Below, one piece after another: positions 8,078 through 21,629 of a stretch of 64,000 nucleotides of DNA (positions within the stretch are counted from its first letter, which is position 1; the number at the start of each line of letters is the position of its first letter). The translations under genes and the position numbers were made by a program. The stretch is taken from the NCBI RefSeq assembly GCF_050947875.1, contig NC_134569.1:190398067-190462066 (forward strand). The letters are read 5' to 3'. The notes beneath the pieces were generated by a model. The model was not told the origin of the DNA, did no database searches, and saw only the letters and a program-made list of their open reading frames with translations. This DNA comes from Dermacentor variabilis (lineage: Eukaryota; Arthropoda; Arachnida; Ixodida; Ixodidae).

Positions 8078-11000
8078 ATATCTCGGGGGCGACGGAGTGG
8101 TGCGCCCAGTTCCTTGCAATGCCTCCAGATGGCGCTCGCCTACGCCGCGTCGGGCCGCACGCTGGAAGCCCCATTTCTTCCGGAAAGCCCCCCTTCGTGG
8201 CTAGCGTTCGCAGCCGACGTTTCCCGGTAAACATTACAGGTACAAATGCTCCAGTTGCCGGGAAGTGTGAGAAGCAGTCAGGGATCTTTGAATGCTGTCA
8301 CGTGCCACTCTTAAACGCGAAGCATAAGCGTGCTCCATTTTTTAACAGATCTATTTGATATATTGCTGAATAAAATGCAGAGGCAGAATAAACAACACAG
8401 GTCAAAAGCGGAGAAGGAGGAAAGCGAGCTGCCTGATCAGATGATGCATGAACGCAGGATGACGTCATGCTTTAGTGGAGGAGGGCTAAAAGTGCACGAG
8501 AGCCAGTTATCGGGGGCCGATCCACCACATACATCTTCAGGTCGAGCACGGGCGCATGATGGATAGCATTGCCGCAAAACGCAGCCAGCATTGTTTAGGT
8601 ACTGCTATTTCAATAAGTATTTCAACAGTGGTTCTATGAATAAACACAATATACTTTCACGTGTTTCAATGTAGAAGTGTTCTTGGCCCTTATATCGCGT
8701 CTACTTGTATCCGCTGATGTACGCATGAATTTTCGAGGGCATGGGCATATGAGCAAAGGTAGGCTGCACAAGACAGCTAGGATTATGTTAAATGCTTTCT
8801 TCCAACCTTGTTGAGTGTTTGCCTATTGCACTTTTTTCTTGCGCTGATGAAATAATGTTGCGCAAGACTAGTGCATAAACACGCCTTCAGCAAAGCCGCA
8901 TAATAGAGACGTAGCGGTTAAGAGATATAAATAAATAAGCATTAGTAGTGCTCGTCGTCTTATATTCGGTATGCGGATAGTGTGTCACGAAGTAATTTGA
9001 AGAAAGTTTCGTAATTACTAGCAAGTTACACGTGCTTTTGCCTGTGCGTTGCTTTTATGTGATCGATTGTGCCCAGAAATGGTCAACTACGCAGTAATTT
9101 GAGGAGCAATTCTTACCGCCTTGTAGATCAACAGTCCAAAGATGTATTAAGAGTATGTACATCACCGGGATATTAAAAAATGCACACATCGATCCACTTT
9201 AATAAGATTGGGAAGCTTTCCAAGCATATTAGTGCCTATGCAAATAACGTAACGACAAAAGTTGCAATGTTCCAATACAGATTTTCATCAAGCAAACAAA
9301 AGAAAAGAAAAAAAAGAAAAGGTCGCAGGTGGCGTCCATTTATTTCTTCTACATTTGCGCTTATATTCGTTTTGGCGTGCTTCGATTTGTACTCCTGTGG
9401 TTGACGAGCATGTATTCACAGTTGTGAAAGGCCGTCGGTATGCCTGCGAAAGTGTTCTTTCAGAACTACCGGGCCAGAAGCGTTTAGAAATCGTTGTATA
9501 TTAATTACCCATTGCGTTTCATTTTCCTGTGCTGCCCTCTGCCGCAAACAGCTGGAAACATTTTCGAAGGGCGTCGGGGCTTTCGCCGGTTGATTTGTGT
9601 ACCTGCGCCCACGGTGAGTGCGCTTCATGTGTGCGTTTCGCGGATCGATAATCATTAATAATGTTTTCTCCGGGCAGAATGTCGTTCGTGGAAGCCACGA
9701 AGCAGTCAATGACTACTGGGTGAGGGGGCCTGTGTGCGCTGTTGTGCAAACGGTGCGACCGATAAAGGCACGTGAAGTTCCGTTTGCCGACAAGGCTGCC
9801 TTGGAGTTTGAGGTCGCTGATTTTCGACTTGAATCTCGCATTTGGTATTTTTGTTAAACATTATTATCACATTTCGCATATTCAAAAGGTATTCGAGCGC
9901 AGCCTTCTACGCCGGATTTATCGAAGCGGTAAACTTGCTTGCGTAGACATCTACAGGCGCAGATCGTTGAGCGTCAGATATTCTGTAAAAGGTGCATCGC
10001 TGATATGAAATAATCTCTGAACGTAGCAAAACATACATATCTGCGCATATGTGCCGAGTTGTACCACCCGGAGACGCGACAATATGAGCTGCCGAGCCAC
10101 TTCAACAATGGCAACTGTGATCCAGATAACATATTACGGGCTGTTAATTTATTTCTGATTCTCGCTTTCTTGAACTCCATCATACTCAGGAGTTTGCGCG
10201 TACCAGGAAACGTTTTTGAGAAAACTGTACTCGCATAATTTAAGTGCTCATTTACAGACCGTGTCGTTCTCTCGCGTAATGTTGGATGCCATCGGTGAGA
10301 CAGATTGTACAACTGAGAGAGGCAGTTGTTTCTTCTTGTGTATACGAAATGCACCGGCTCTTGTTTCTCGCTTGACACAGAGGCAAACAATGCATCTCTG
10401 GAATTGTCAAATGTGTCGGCTTAGCTGCAAATATTGCCCCAACGATCTACGTAGCGAATGCGAACGGACACATACGGCAACGGTGGCGTACAGATTTTGG
10501 CACAACGCTGCGTCACCGCTTGCCGCTTATATTGTATACGCGCCTTGCGAAGTGGAGTGTAGTCGATTTCTAATCGCAAACGACAGCACTGAGCTATGAA
10601 AGGTCTTTCGTTCTTTCTAACTGCTTCCCTTTCAGCTCAAGTCCACCAAAAGTGTGTGCACGAGCACGACGGCATTAGGCTTAACATTCGCTAAACAGCA
10701 TTAGCATTGACTCAACTCCATGTGCACGGATGGCGCGGGAGGGTTGAATCTTGTGCATTTCAACCTTTAGGCATGTTTTTCCACACTTTGACGGCGATTA
10801 ATACGATACACAAGCGAAGGCGCTGTCGCCATTTCGCGTCGTCAGTTTGATAGCCGATCGCTTAGGCTTCGTTGGCCGGCGCACTGATTTTCTCGGTGCT
10901 GTTGACAAGAAAGCCCGTCGCAGTGCGGCAACTCGCGCTCGTCGGCTGCGTCGTGTTCGGCCTGATATGATATTGTGCTTTCAGTGACGCATTGTACTAA

Positions 11001-11603
11001 ACAGTTGGTCACTCGTTGACGTGAGCGTCTTGTCGGTTTCGTATCGACCCAGTCTTACCGCGCCTTGAATGAGTACGTGAAGCCACGCGCGCGCTGCCAC
11101 CACCAGCATGTGAGGGCCGACCTTGCAACAAGACTTCGTCCTCAACGTGATATTTTAAAGCGTTGCCCAAGTATAACTCAAGGGCTTTTGGTTAATGAAT
11201 TGACCAGCCATCAACGAAGGGCGCAGTCCATACGACAACCTAGTCGCCTTTTGTTTAAAAGTTGACTTGCAGTCTTAAGCTACACATGTTTTCGGCACCG
11301 CGCTGACGCTGACGAGCTACCAGTGGAGTTTCAAGGCAATACATGACACGAGCGTTTCTAGCCGCGTGCGTCCGAGCGCTTACTTTTTTTCTTTTCTTTT
11401 ACAGGGGACTTTCCCGGCACGCGGGGTTGCGCACGACCCTTCCAAGATGTTTCGCGACTAACCCGCTAGGCCTGGGCGCATGCGCCGTCGCACCATGAAA
11501 AGTCCAGATTTGCCTCAGGCGAGAAGGGAACAAAAGGATTCCGGAGTAGGTAAGTGGGAGAAAGCGTTCCCGCACACAAAACACGATGTTAACATGCGAA
11601 ATG

Positions 11604-11798
11604 TCACCGAAGTCGTGGCGCAGTGGTTAGGGCGCCGGCCTCGGCTTCGGGAGGTGGCGGGTTCGAATCCCACCGCCGGCGGAGACCCACCGCATAAAGG
11701 GTACAAGTGTCTCCCCTGCCCGGAGCATGGCTCCAATTCGTGGGATGTGCACTTGGGGGGCGCTGCTAACTCCGCTGCGTCATTCTTCAAACCAGCTT
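11604..11798 (+). mobile_element. tRNA-derived SINE-like element, U3
   Basis: Both boxes are intact (A 11616-11626, B 11660-11670). I saw no difference from U1. Confidence 0.75.
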
Positions 11799-13084
11799 AA
11801 AGTGGCTAGAAGCATGACGCTCTGTGGTTGCTGACATAACTCATTCGGTCGTAGACCTGAGTGGTATGTCTGGCAATTCACGCGTAAATTAATCCCCACC
11901 AAAAAATACCGGCGTTGCCGTAACAGTAGCGGAGGTTGCGGCAAAAAATCGCCACCGGTGCCTCTTCTTTTTTTCTTTTTACCCCCAAAACATGTCCTTC
12001 TTTTAACCGTGAAGCTACGCTTTATGTCCGCGATAACGAGAACAAGGAATGATATTTTATATACCTTAAAAGTCTATATATTGCGGACAAATATCGGTGT
12101 ATATAAGCATGGGGACTATGTGGGTGCCGTGAAGAAAACGTTTTGTTGAAATCTTTGTGTACTTCAGACGCTTAGAAAAAAAAAAGTCGACTGCTAGCCG
12201 GTGTAGGAACATTGTAAGTTGATTAATGCCACCCTATGTATCAGTGAAATAGAAATTCTATACAAAATGACTATACAGTTTAGGCGGCCCATACCGCAAT
12301 CGATTCACTGTTTTCTTTCGCGGCTGATGTCAGTTATGACTGGCTAAGACCAAAGTCAAACTCTGAAACGATAGCTCGGTGTACATTCGGTGATGAAATG
12401 TAGCCTTTATTTACCAATTTCGCCTAGTTTCAATGATCGTCAGCCTACCGATCACAATTTCAAACTGGAGGCGATTCAACTTTGACCATTGGGTATCTGC
12501 TGGTTGTGGTATCGACGAGAATAGCGCAAGAGCCTCTTGGTATGTGCCAAAATTGTCAATTTTCTGCCTGTTGCAATATGGACACGTAGAGGACTTGAGG
12601 AACTAGGAACGTGTTCGAACTACAACATACGCGTTCAGTATGCGATATAGGAATGGTCCAATTCATGACCAGTCGTCGATAAATAATGTGCCACGTTTAC
12701 GCCAGGTATACGTACTCCTAACAAGCTGCTTGAGCCAACTTTAACGCGATAGCGTTAAGGGCCCGGTGTCCCCCCAAAATCTGGTGTCGGAACCCCGCGT
12801 CGGACGTCGTTTTCGACAAAATGATTTTCAAACCAGCCATAACCAAGGTCCTCCATTTGGCGCAAGAAGGCGATTTAATTGAATGCCTCAATCTGAAATA
12901 CGCCGAAAAATTGTAACGTATGACATACACACAAACCGACAGACATGATAGTGGCGGATTGTAATTTTACAATCCGAGAAAATATAACTATGTTACGCGA
13001 AAACTCAAAGAAACGCCTTTCCCAGCGCTTCACCATTGATGGACCGCCAACGGAGTCCGCCATTTGCAGGCGCCGGCTCGTGAG

Positions 13085-13637
13085 TAGACAGTTTTAGTTT
13101 AGCGTGCGCAACTATAGCGTACGCTATACGCTATAATATAGCGTACGCTAAGCAGCGCACGTTTTCTACAATTTTAGTTGGCCGGCGATATCTTCGGATC
13201 TCAGAGGCCATATGCCGTCGTTGCGGCTATTTCGCGCCTTTAGCGACAGGTGGCGCTGACATCTCGAACGTTTCTTTCGTTAGGCTTCGACTCGTTCGAA
13301 ACGAGAAGCGAACTCGAAAACAGCACGAGGTTATCCATAATACTCTGTCGTCGAAGCGGCCTGAGACTAAGCGAAAGCCGTTTACACAGTCATTTGCTAC
13401 GAACGAAGTGCATTTTACAAAAGCAACGCCAAATTCAATTCGAAGTGGGCAGCCGGGACCGCCGCCGTGTTTCCCGCAAGCTCCGCAAACCCCGCAAAAA
13501 CGCTAACGCTAACTCGTTTGCGTTGCGTACGCCCGCTATACCCGCTATTTCGTTTAGCGTTCAGCGCATGCGCAGTGACGACCCGCTATTTTTTAGCGTA
13601 CGCAATGGAATAGCGTACGCTATACTAAAACTGTCTA
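13085..13637. mobile_element. TIR-bounded MITE-like element, U3
   Basis: Both termini are intact. An A rather than a T next to the right end completes a third full TAGCGTACGCTA palindrome. Confidence 0.6.
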
Positions 13638-16600
13638 ATATCTCGGGGGCGACGGAGTGGTGCGCCCAGTTCCTTGCAATGCCTCCAGATGGCGCTCGCC
13701 TACGCCGCGTCGGGCCGCACGCTGGAAGCCCCATTTCTTCCGGAAAGCCCCCCTTCGTGGCTAGCGTTCGCAGCCGACGTTTCCCGGTAAACATTACAGG
13801 TACAAATGCTCCAGTTGCCGGGAAGTGTGAGAAGCAGTCAGGGATCTTTGAATGCTGTCACGTGCCACTCTTAAACGCGAAGCATAAGCGTGCTCCATTT
13901 TTTAACAGATCTATTTGATATATTGCTGAATAAAATGCAGAGGCAGAATAAACAACACAGGTCAAAAGGGGAGAAGGAGGAAAGCGAGCTGCCTGATCAG
14001 ATGATGCATGAACGCAGGATGACGTCATGCTTTAGTGGAGGAGGGCTAAAAGTGCACGAGAGCCAGTTATCGGGGGCCGATCCACCACATACATCTTCAG
14101 GTCGAGCACGGGCGCATGATGGATAGCATTGCCGCAAAACGCAGCCAGCATTGTTTAGGTACTGCTATTTCAATAAGTATTTCAACAGTGGTTCTATGAA
14201 TAAACACAATATACTTTCACGTGTTTCAATGTAGAAGTGTTCTTGGCCCTTATATCGCGTCAACTTGTATCCGCTGATGTACGCATGAATTTTCGAGGGC
14301 ATGGGCATATGAGCAAAGGTAGGCTGCACAAGACAGCTAGGATTATGTTAAATGCTTTCTTCCAACCTTGTTGAGTGTTTGCCTATTGCACTTTTTTCTT
14401 GCGCTGATGAAATAATGTTGCGCAAGACTAGTGCATAAACACGCCTTCAGCAAAGCCGCATAATAGAGACGTAGCGGTTAAGAGATATAAATAAATAAGC
14501 AATAGTAGTGCTCGTCGTCTTATATTCGGTATGCGGATAGTGTGTCACGAAGTAATTTGAAGAAAGTTTCGTAATTACTAGCAAGTTACACGTGCTTTTG
14601 CCTGTGCGTTGCTTTTATGTGATCGATTGTGCCCAGAAATGGTCAACTACGCAGTAATTTGAGGAGCAATTCTTACCGCCTTGTAGATCAACAGTCCAAA
14701 GATGTATTAAGAGTATGTACATCACCGGGATATTAAAAAATGCACACATCGATCCACTTTAATAAGATTGGGAAGCTTTCCAAGCATATTAGTGCCTATG
14801 CAAATAACGTAACGACAAAAGTTGCAATGTTCCAATACAGATTTTCATCAAGCAAACAAAAGAAAAGAAAAAAAAGAAAAGGTCGCAGGTGGCGTCCATT
14901 TATTTCTTCTACATTTGCGCTTATATTCGTTTTGGCGTGCTTCGATTTGTACTCCTGTGGTTGACGAGCATGTATTCACAGTTGTGAAAGGCCGTCGGTA
15001 CGCCTGCGAAAGTGTTCTTTCAGAACTACCGGGCCAGAAGCGTTTAGAAATCGTTGTATATTAATTACCCATTGCGTTTCATTTTCCTGTGCTGCCCTCT
15101 GCCGCAAACAGCTGGAAACATTTTCGAAGGGCGTCGGGGCTTTCGCCGGTTGATTTGTGTACCTGCGCCCACGGTGAGTGCGCTTCATGTGTGCGTTTCG
15201 CGGATCGATAATCATTAATAATGTTTTCTCCGGGCAGAATGTCGTTCGTGGAAGCCACGAAGCAGTCAATGACTACTGGGTGAGGGGGCCTGTGTGCGCT
15301 GTTGTGCAAACGGTGCGACCGATAAAGGCACGTGAAGTTCCGTTTGCCGACAAGGCTGCCTTGGAGTTTGAGGTCGCTGATTTTAGACTTGAATCTCGCA
15401 TTTGGTATTTTTGTTAAACATTATTATCACATTTCGCATATTCAAAAGGTATTCGAGCGCAGCCTTCTACGCCGGATTTATCGAAGCGGTAAACTTGTTT
15501 GCGTAGACATCTACAGGCGCAGATCGTTGAGCGTCAGATATTCTGTAAAAGGTGCATCACTGATATGAAATAATCTCTGAACGTAGCAAAACATACATAT
15601 CTGCGCATATGTGCCGAGTTGTACCACCCGGAGACGCGACAATATGAGCTGCCGAGCCACTTCAACAATGGCAACTGTGATCCAGATAACATATTACGGG
15701 CTGTTAATTTATTTCTGATTCTCGCTTTTTTGAACTCCATCATACTCAGCAGTTTGCGCGTACCAGGAAACGTTTTTGAGAAAACTGTGCTCCCATAATT
15801 TAAGAGCTCATTTACAGACCGTGTCGTTCTCTCGCGTAAAGTTGGATGCCATCGGTGAGACAGATTGTACAACTGAGAGAGGCAGTTGTTTCTTCTTGTG
15901 TATACGAAATGCACCGGCTCTTGTTTCTCGCTTGACACAGAGGCAAACAATGCATCTCTGGAATTGTCAAATGTGTCGGCTTAGCTGCAAATATTGCCCC
16001 AACGATCTACGTAGCGAATGTGAACGGACACATACGGCAACGGTGGCGTACAGATTTTGGCACAACGCTGCGTCACCGCTTGCCGCTTATATTGTATACG
16101 CGCCTTGCGAAGTGGAGTGTAGTCGATTTCTAATCGCAAACGACAGCACTGAGCTATGAAAGGTCTTTCGTTCTTTCTAACTGCTTCCCTTTCAGCTCAA
16201 GTCCACCAAAAGTGTGTGCACGAGCACGACGGCATTAGGCTTAACATTCGCTAAACAGCATCAGCATTGACTCAAACTCCATGTGCACGGATGGCGCGGG
16301 AGGGTTGAATCTTGTGCATTTCAACCTTTAGGCATGTTTTTCCACACTTTGACGGCAATTAATACGATACACAAGCGAAGGCGCTGTCGCCATTTCGCGT
16401 CGTCAGTTTGATAGCCGATCGCTTAGGCTTCGTTGGCCGGCGCACTGATTTTCTCGGTGCTGTTGACAAGAAAGCCCGTCGCAGTGCGGCAACTCGCGCT
16501 CGTCGGCTGCGTCGTGTTCGGCCTGATATGATATTGTGCTTTCAATGACGCATTGTACTAAACAGTTGGTTACTCGTTGACGTGAGCGTCTTGTCGGTTT

Positions 16601-17164
16601 CGTATCGACCCAGTCTTACCGCGCCTTGAATGAGTACGTGAAGCCACGCGCGCGCTGCCACCACCAGCATGTGAGGGCCGACCTTGCAACAAGACTTCGT
16701 CCTCAACGTGATATTTTAAAGCGTTGCCCAAGTATAACTCAAGGGCTTTTGGTTAATGAATTGACCAGCCATCAACGAAGGGCGCAGTCCATACGACAAC
16801 CTAGTCGCCTTTTGTTTAAAAGTTGACTTGCAGTCTTAAGCTACACATGTTTTCGGCACCGCGCTGACGCTGACGAGCTACCAGTGGAGTTTCAAGGCAA
16901 TACATGACACGAGCGTTTCTAGCCGCGTGCGTCCGAGCGCTTACTTTTTTTCTTTTCTTTTACAGGGGACTTTCCCGGCACGCGGGGTTGCGCACGACCC
17001 TTCCAAGATGTTTCGCGACTAACCCGCTAGGCCTGGGCGCATGCGCCGTCGCACCATGAAAAGTCCAGATTTGCCTCAGGCGAGAAGGGAACAAAAGGAT
17101 TCCGGAGTAGGTAAGTGGGAGAAAGCGTTCCCGCACACAAAACACGATGTTAACATGCGAAATG

Positions 17165-17359
17165 TCACCGAAGTCGTGGCGCAGTGGTTAGGGCGCCGGC
17201 CTCGGCTTCGGGAGGTGGCGGGTTCGAATCCCACCGCCGGCGGAGACCCACCGCATAAAGGGTACAAGTGTCTCCCCTGCCCGGAGCATGGCTCCAATTC
17301 GTGGGATGTGCACTTGGGGGGCGCTGCTAACTCCGCTGCGTCATTCTTCAAACCAGCTT
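17165..17359 (+). mobile_element. tRNA-derived SINE-like element, U4
   Basis: Both boxes are intact (A 17177-17187, B 17221-17231). The indels that shorten this unit all lie outside the element. Confidence 0.75.
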
Positions 17360-18637
17360 AAAGTGGCTAGAAGCATGACGCTCTGTGGTTGCTGACATAA
17401 CTCATTCGGTCGTAGACCTGAGTGGTATGTCTGGCAATTCACGCGTAAATTAATCCCCACCAAAAAATACCGGCGTTGCCGTAGCGGAGGTTGCGGCAAA
17501 AAATCGCCACCGGTGCCTCTTCTTTTTTTCTTTTTACCCCCAAAACATGTCCTTCTTTTAACCGTGAAGCTACGCTTTATGTCCGCGATAACGAGAACAA
17601 GGAATGATATTTTATATACCTTAAAAGTCTATATATTGCGGACAAATATCGGTGTATATAAGCATGGGGACTATGTGGGTGCCGTGAAGAAAACGTTTTG
17701 TTGAAATCTTTGTGTACTTCAGACGCTTAGAAAAAAAAAGTCGACTGCTAGCCGGTGTAGGAACATTGTAAGTTGATTAATGCCGCCCTATGTATCAGTG
17801 AAATAGAAATTCTATACAAAATGACTATACAGTTTAGGCGGCCCATACCGCAATCGATTCACTGTTTTCTTTCGCGGCTGATGTCAGTTATGACTGGCTA
17901 AGACCAAAGTCAAACTCTGAAACGATAGCTCGGTGTACATTCGGTGATGAAATGTAGCCTTTATTTACCAATTTCGCCTAGTTTCAATGATCGTCAGCCT
18001 ACCGATCACAATTTCAAACTGGAGGCGATTCAACTTTGACCATTGGGTATCTGCTGGTTGTGGTATCGACGAGAATAGCGCAAGAGCCCCTTGGTATGTG
18101 CCAAAATTGTCAATTTTCTGCCTGTTGCAATATGGACACGTAGAGGACTTGAGGAACTAGGAACGTGTTCGAACTACAACATACGCGTTCAGTATGCGAT
18201 ATAGGAATGGTCCAATTCATGACCAGTCGTCGATAAATAATGTTCCACGTTTACGCCAGGTATACGTACTCCTAACAAGCTGCTTGAGCCAACTTTAACG
18301 CGATAGCGTTAAGGGCCCGGTGTCCCCCAAAATCTGGTGTCGGAACCCCGCGTCGGACGTCGTTTTCGACAAAATGATTTTCAAACCAGCCATAACCAAG
18401 GTCCTCCATTTGGCGCAAGAAGGCGATTTAATTGAATGCCTCAATCTGAAATACGCCGAAAAATTGTAACGTATGACATACACACAAACCGACAGACATG
18501 ATAGTGGCGGATTGTAATTTTACAATCCGAGAAAATATAACTATGTTACGCGAAAACTCAAAGAAACGCCTTTCCCAGCGCTTCACCATTGATGGACCGC
18601 CAACGGAGTCCGCCATTTGCAGGCGCCGGCTCGTGAG

Positions 18638-19190
18638 TAGACAGTTTTAGTTTAGCGTGCGCAACTATAGCGTACGCTATACGCTATAATATAGCGTACG
18701 CTAAGCAGCGCACGTTTTCTACAATTTCAGTTGGCCGGCGATATCTTCGGATCTCAGAGGCCATATGCCGTCGTTGCGGCTATTTCGCGCCTTTAGCGAC
18801 AGGTGGCGCTGACATCTCGAACTTTTCTTTCGTTAGGCTTCGACTCGTTCGAAACGAGAAGCGAACTCGAAAACAGCACGAGGTTATCCATAATACTCTG
18901 TCGTCGAAGCGGCCTGAGACTAAGCGAAAGCCGTTTACACAGTCATTTGCTACGAACGAAGTGCATTTTACAAAAGCAACGCCAAATTCAATTCGAAGTG
19001 GGCAGCCGGGACCGCCGCCGTGTTTCCCGCAAGCTCCGCAAACCCCGCAAAAACGCTAACGCTAACTCGTTTGCGTTGCGTACGCCCGCTATACCCGCTA
19101 TTTCGTTTAGCGTTCAGCGCATGCGCAGTGACGACCCGCTATTTTTTAGCGTACGCAATGGAATAGCGTACGCTATACTAAAACTGTCTA
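18638..19190. mobile_element. TIR-bounded MITE-like element, U4
   Basis: Both termini are intact and the right palindrome is complete. Private changes are C near 18727 (ATTTCAGTTGG) and T near 18824 (GAACTTTTC). Confidence 0.6.
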
Positions 19191-21629
19191 ATATCTCGGG
19201 GGCGACGGAGTGGTGCGCCCAGTTCCTTGCAATGCCTCCAGATGGCGCTCGCCTACGCCGCGTCGGGCCGCACGCTGGAAGCCCCATTTCTTCCGGAAAG
19301 CCCCCCTTCGTGGCTACCGTTCGCAGCCGACGTTTCCCGGTAAACATTACAGGTACAAATGCTCCAGTTGCCGGGAAGTGTGAGAAGCAGTCAGGGATCT
19401 TTGAATGCTGTCACGTGCCACTCTTAAACGCGAAGCATAAGCGTGCTCCATTTTTTAACAGATCTATTTGATATATTGCTGAATAAAATGCAGAGGCAGA
19501 ATAAACAACACAGGTCAAAAGGGGAGAAGCAGGAAAGCGAGCTGCCTGATCAGATGATGCATGAACGCAGGATGACGTCATGCTTTAGTGGAGGAGGGCT
19601 AAAAGTGCACGAGAGCCAGTTATCGGGGGCCGATCCACCACATACATCTTCAGGTCGAGCACGGGCGCATGATGGATAGCATTGCCGCAAAACGCAGCCA
19701 GCATTGTTTAGGTACTGCTATTTCAATAAGTATTTCAACAGTGGTTCTATGAATAAACACAATATACTTTCACGTGTTTCAATGTAGAAGTGTTCTTGGC
19801 CCTTATATCGCGTCTACTTGTATACGCTGATGTACGCATGAATTTTCGAGGGCATGGGCATATGAGCAAAGGTAGGCTGCACAAGACAGCTAGGATTATG
19901 TTAAATGCTTTCTTCCAACCTTGTTGAGTGTTTGCCTATTGCACTTTTTTCTTGCGCTGATGAAATAATGTTGCGCAAGACTAGTGCATAAACACGCCTT
20001 CAGCAAAGCCGCATAATAGAGACGTAGCGGTTAAGAGATATAAATAAATAAGCATTAGTAGTGCTCGTCGTCTTATATTCGGTATGCGGATAGTGTGTCA
20101 CGAAGTAATTTGAAGAAAGTTTCGTAATTACTAGCAAGTTACACGTGCTTTTGCCTGTGCGTTGCTTTTATGTGATCGATTGTGCCCAGAAATGGTCAAC
20201 TACGCAGTAATTTGAGGAGCAATTCTTACCGCCTTGTAGATCAACAGTCCAAAGATGTATTAAGAGTATGTACATCACCGGGATATTAAAAAATGCACAC
20301 ATCGATCCACTTTAATAAGATTGGGAAGCTTTCCAAGCATATTAGTGCCTATGCAAATAACGTAACGACAAAAGTTGCAATGTTCCAATACAGATTTTCA
20401 TCAAGCAAACAAAAGAAAAGAAAAAAAGAAAAGGTCGCAGGTGGCGTCCATTTATTTCTTCTACATTTGCGCTTATATTCGTTTTGGCGTGCTTCGATTT
20501 GTACTCCTGTGGTTGACGAGCATGTATTCACAGTTGTGAAAGGCCGTCGGTACGCCTGCGAAAGTGTTCTTTCAGAACTACCGGGCCAGAAGCGTTTAGA
20601 AATCGTTGTATATTAATTACCCATTGCGTTTCATTTTCCTGTGCTGCCCTCTGCCGCAAACAGCTGGAAACATTTTCGAAGGGCGTCGGCGCTTTCGCCG
20701 GTTGATTTGTGTACCTGCGCCCACGGTGAGTGCGCTTCATGTGTGCGTTTCGCGGATCGATAATCATTAATAATGTTTTCTCCGGGCAGAATGTCGTTCG
20801 TGGAAGCCACGAAGCAGTCAATGACTACTGGGTGAGGGGGCCTGTGTGCGCTGTTGTGCAAACGGTGCGACCGATAAAGGCACGTGAAGTTCCGTTTGCC
20901 GACAAGGCTGCCTTGGAGTTTGAGGTCGCTGATTTTAGACTTGAATCTCGCATTTGGTATTTTTGTTAAACATTATTATCACATTTCGCATATTCAAAAG
21001 GTATTCGAGCGCAGCCTTCTACGCCGGATTTATCGAAGCGGTAAACTTGTTTGCGTAGACATCTACAGGCGCAGATCGTTGAGCGTCAGATATTCTGTAA
21101 AAGGTGCATCGCTGATATGAAATAATCTCTGAACGTAGCAAAACATACATATCTGCGCATATGTGCCGAGTTGTACCACCCGGAGACGCGACAATATGAG
21201 CTGCCGAGCCACTTCAACAATGGCAACTGTGATCCAGATAACATATTACGGGCTGTTAATTTATTTCTGATTCTCGCTTTTTTGAACTCCATCATACTCA
21301 GCAGTTTGCGCGTACCAGGAAACGTTTTTGAGAAAACTGTGCTCGCATAATTTAAGAGCTCATTTACAGACCGTGTCGTTCTCTCGCGTAAAGTTGGATG
21401 CCATCGGTGAGACAGATTGTACAACTGAGAGAGGCAGTTGTTTCTTCTTGTGTATACGAAATGCACCGGCTCTTGTTTCTCGCTTGACACAGAGGCAAAC
21501 AATGCATCTCTGGAATTGTCAAATGTGTCGGCTTAGCTGCAAATATTGCCCCAACGATCTACGTAGCGAATGTGAACGGACACATACGGCAACGGTGGCG
21601 TACAGATTTTGGTACAACGCTGCGTCACC

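Larger units (their letters stand above)
5561..11120 (+). repeat. Macrosatellite unit U2 (5560 bp)
   Basis: Second complete unit. It has one extra A in the A-run near offset 1058 and lacks one A near 10713, so its length equals U1. A private change at 8005 breaks the NRF1-like GCGCATGCGC motif inside the inverted-repeat element. T9441 is shared only with U8 and C9938 only with U7, so its variants do not simply match its neighbours. Confidence 0.97.
11121..16681 (+). repeat. Macrosatellite unit U3 (5561 bp)
   Basis: Third complete unit, one base longer than U1 because of the A-run near offset 1058. From about 15727 to 16021 it carries a variant block shared with U4, U5 and U11. A15559 and the GCTCCCAT variant near 15790 are shared with U5 alone, two units away. 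G13969 is shared with U4 and U7. Confidence 0.97.
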
